A DNA stretch of 6,928 bases from positions 1-6,928 of the forward strand of contig CALJPJ010000231.1 of NCBI GenBank assembly GCA_937980625.1. Reading direction: 5' to 3'. Shown here piece after piece: positions 5,511 to 6,928 of this stretch. The notes under the pieces are model-generated. The model saw nothing but the letters and a program-made list of their open reading frames with translations. It was not told where the DNA came from and ran no database searches. The position numbers were made by a program, and so were the translations under genes. Positions within the stretch are counted from its first letter, which is position 1; every line of letters begins with the position of its first letter. The DNA comes from an uncultured Bdellovibrionales bacterium. Its GTDB lineage: Bacteria; Bdellovibrionota; Bdellovibrionia; Bdellovibrionales; UBA1609.

Positions 5511-6928
5511 CTTAATTTGATTTAATTCCTGCTTGCTATAAACATAACTTGAATATTTATATATTAAAACTTTACTCTTTAAAACTAATACTTCTTTTTT
5601 AATATCAGGATATTTTTCACTAACACGATTAAAGTATGTTTCAGGACTTTCATTCCACTTTTTACTTATCTCATACTTTTCTAACGAAAAATAAATATTA
5701 TTTAAAAACTTATCGATACCACTAATTTTTTTACGCTTAAAAACATTAGATTTAACCCAAAAATAAAAAACCAAAAATACGATCAAAGATATAAAAATCA
5801 AAAGATATGGGGATATTTTTTTAACACCTAATCTTTCAAATAATTTAATTTGTTTACTTCTATCATAATCAATTAAGAACTGAGTCCAGCGAGTAGAAAG
5901 CGTCACCAAAATTTGGTCTAACTGATTGAGCCATAATAAGTTTGCCTCTGAACGTTGTTCCAGCCAATAGTTTTGATCTTGCTGATCAGAGTTTAAAATA
6001 TCATTTATCATTTCATGATAAGCCTGCCCTCCCAATGATATGCGAAGAGGAGCAACAACTTGAGTTGGGTCATAACGCAACCAGCTCTGAGATGACTCAG
6101 ACCAAACTTCTGCCCAGGCATGAGCATCTCTATCTTTTACAGTTATCATACCATCGTATTTATTGACTTCACCACCTTGAAAGCCAGCCACTAGCCGAGC
6201 AGGGTAGCCTCCCGCTCGAATAAGAACTGCAAAACTAGCAGCAAAATGTTCACAAAAACCTTCATTACTATTTAATAAAAAACTTTCTAATTGGTTACCT
6301 CCCAACTCTGGAGGGTTTAATGTATAGGCATAATTTTTAGAAAAATATTCTAATATATTATAAGCAAGCTGCTCTACATTTGTAGTATTTGCCTGCAGAC
6401 GTCTTAACAAACTCGCCACTTTTGGCGTTAAACTCTCAGCCCCCCTTGTATTATTACTAATCTGGTCAATTGTTAATTTAGTTTTTGGGCTATTTGGACT
6501 CGAAGAAACATTAAATATATTATGTGTTTTAGCTCTATATCTTAAGTAATAACCAATATTATCTTGATGAATTATTTCAAGAGATTTATCTTTTACTGAT
6601 TTAACTTCATAGGGTGAATCCAAAGTAAATAACCAATCTTTAAATCTTGGTGGCAACAATATTTTTTGAACAACATTATTTATAATTGACTTAACTTCAT
6701 TTTTATCAATATTTTTTTTATATTTTTTTTTAGCTATCTTCCACTTTAGCCCTTTTGTATTCTTATTTAATACAGCTCCTCGCCAATACATTTTTGATAA
6801 ACTAGGAATAGGCCCTTTTACAATTTTAACTCTAAATGCCACTTTATCAGATAAAGCAATTCCACTCACACTGCCAGGGTCCACTGTCTCACTAAAGCCC
6901 GATGTTGCAGCACTTGATCCACCAGGTA
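5472..6928 (-). CDS. tgpA: TgpA-type membrane transglutaminase-like protein, C-terminal part
   Basis: The frame is open to the right edge, so the N-terminus (in this family a multi-helix DUF3488 region) is missing; a GTG at 6884 is internal. Numbering from the first full codon, GFSETVDPGSVSGIALSDKV (10-29) and YWRGAVLN (47-54) are typical TgpA. The transglutaminase-like core spans about 170-290, with Cys225 in GFCEHFA, His269 in DAHAWAEVW and Asp286 in RYDPT, an intact catalytic triad expected to face the periplasm. One membrane helix follows (about 371-391, SPYLLIFISLIVFLVFYFWV). The cytoplasmic tail (398-484) resembles DUF4129, including the W-N-E-S-P-E-T-Y motif. TgpA genes usually end MoxR-DUF58-tgpA operons; upstream here is off-window, so those neighbours are expected to the right. 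The physiological substrate in this family is not established. Two adenine runs encode a Lys-rich insert (KKKYKK, 66-71). Confidence 0.9.
   Translation of the reverse strand, partial: PGGSSAATSGFSETVDPGSVSGIALSDKVAFRVKIVKGPIPSLSKMYWRGAVLNKNTKGLKWKIAKKKYKKNIDKNEVKSIINNVVQKILLPPRFKDWLFTLDSPYEVKSVKDKSLEIIHQDNIGYYLRYRAKTHNIFNVSSSPNSPKTKLTIDQISNNTRGAESLTPKVASLLRRLQANTTNVEQLAYNILEYFSKNYAYTLNPPELGGNQLESFLLNSNEGFCEHFAASFAVLIRAGGYPARLVAGFQGGEVNKYDGMITVKDRDAHAWAEVWSESSQSWLRYDPTQVVAPLRISLGGQAYHEMINDILNSDQQDQNYWLEQRSEANLLWLNQLDQILVTLSTRWTQFLIDYDRSKQIKLFERLGVKKISPYLLIFISLIVFLVFYFWVKSNVFKRKKISGIDKFLNNIYFSLEKYEISKKWNESPETYFNRVSEKYPDIKKEVLVLKSKVLIYKYSSYVYSKQELNQIKLDFKRIKNNLRS

Noticed and set aside
5942..6166. 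A plus-strand 74-codon frame.
   Set aside because: It is antisense to the transglutaminase core of the tgpA-like gene, which has an intact catalytic triad.

Overview
The window is clearly AT-rich and carries five complete genes plus two genes cut by its edges. A Bacteriovorax/Bdellovibrio-like bacterium (Bdellovibrionota) is the best guess. The main clue is a TIGR02147/DUF4423-type protein, a family strongly expanded in Bdellovibrio relatives and Fibrobacter. The density of small Sec-secreted proteins of unknown function and the MoxR/DUF58-type transglutaminase gene fit but do not prove this. No mobile element, CRISPR array, tRNA or rRNA is visible.

Left part (1-3273). The 5' end of a secreted-protein gene (minus strand, cut at base 1) is followed by a divergent gene pair. 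Leftward runs a 432-residue protein whose C-terminal half carries the conserved residues of the LuxI/FeeM acyltransferase fold (DxxD, GR, ExSR). Its N-terminal half looks like two degenerate PilZ-like barrels. Rightward runs a 527-residue flavoprotein of the vanillyl-alcohol oxidase/4-cresol dehydrogenase superfamily. Only 36 bases separate the preferred start codons, so the two promoters must overlap each other or the coding ends. Together they could make and oxidise an N-acyl amino acid or related acyl signal. This is inference, but it is the most interesting possibility here.

Middle part (3274-5467). The TIGR02147-type regulator (minus) is divergent from two tandem genes (plus) for small exported proteins with no recognisable function. 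Three copies of the 8-mer TGAGTACG, two of them forming a perfect 17-base palindrome, sit exactly at the annotated start of the regulator gene. This looks like an operator for autoregulation and perhaps for control of the secreted pair.

Right part (5472-6928). The C-terminal 484 codons of a TgpA-type membrane-bound transglutaminase-like protein run leftward, convergent with the secreted pair and only 4 bases from it. The Cys-His-Asp triad, a membrane helix and a DUF4129-like tail are all visible. Its start, and probably MoxR and DUF58 genes, lie beyond the right edge.

Intergenic stretches are short. None exceeds 300 bases; the longest is 179-354.
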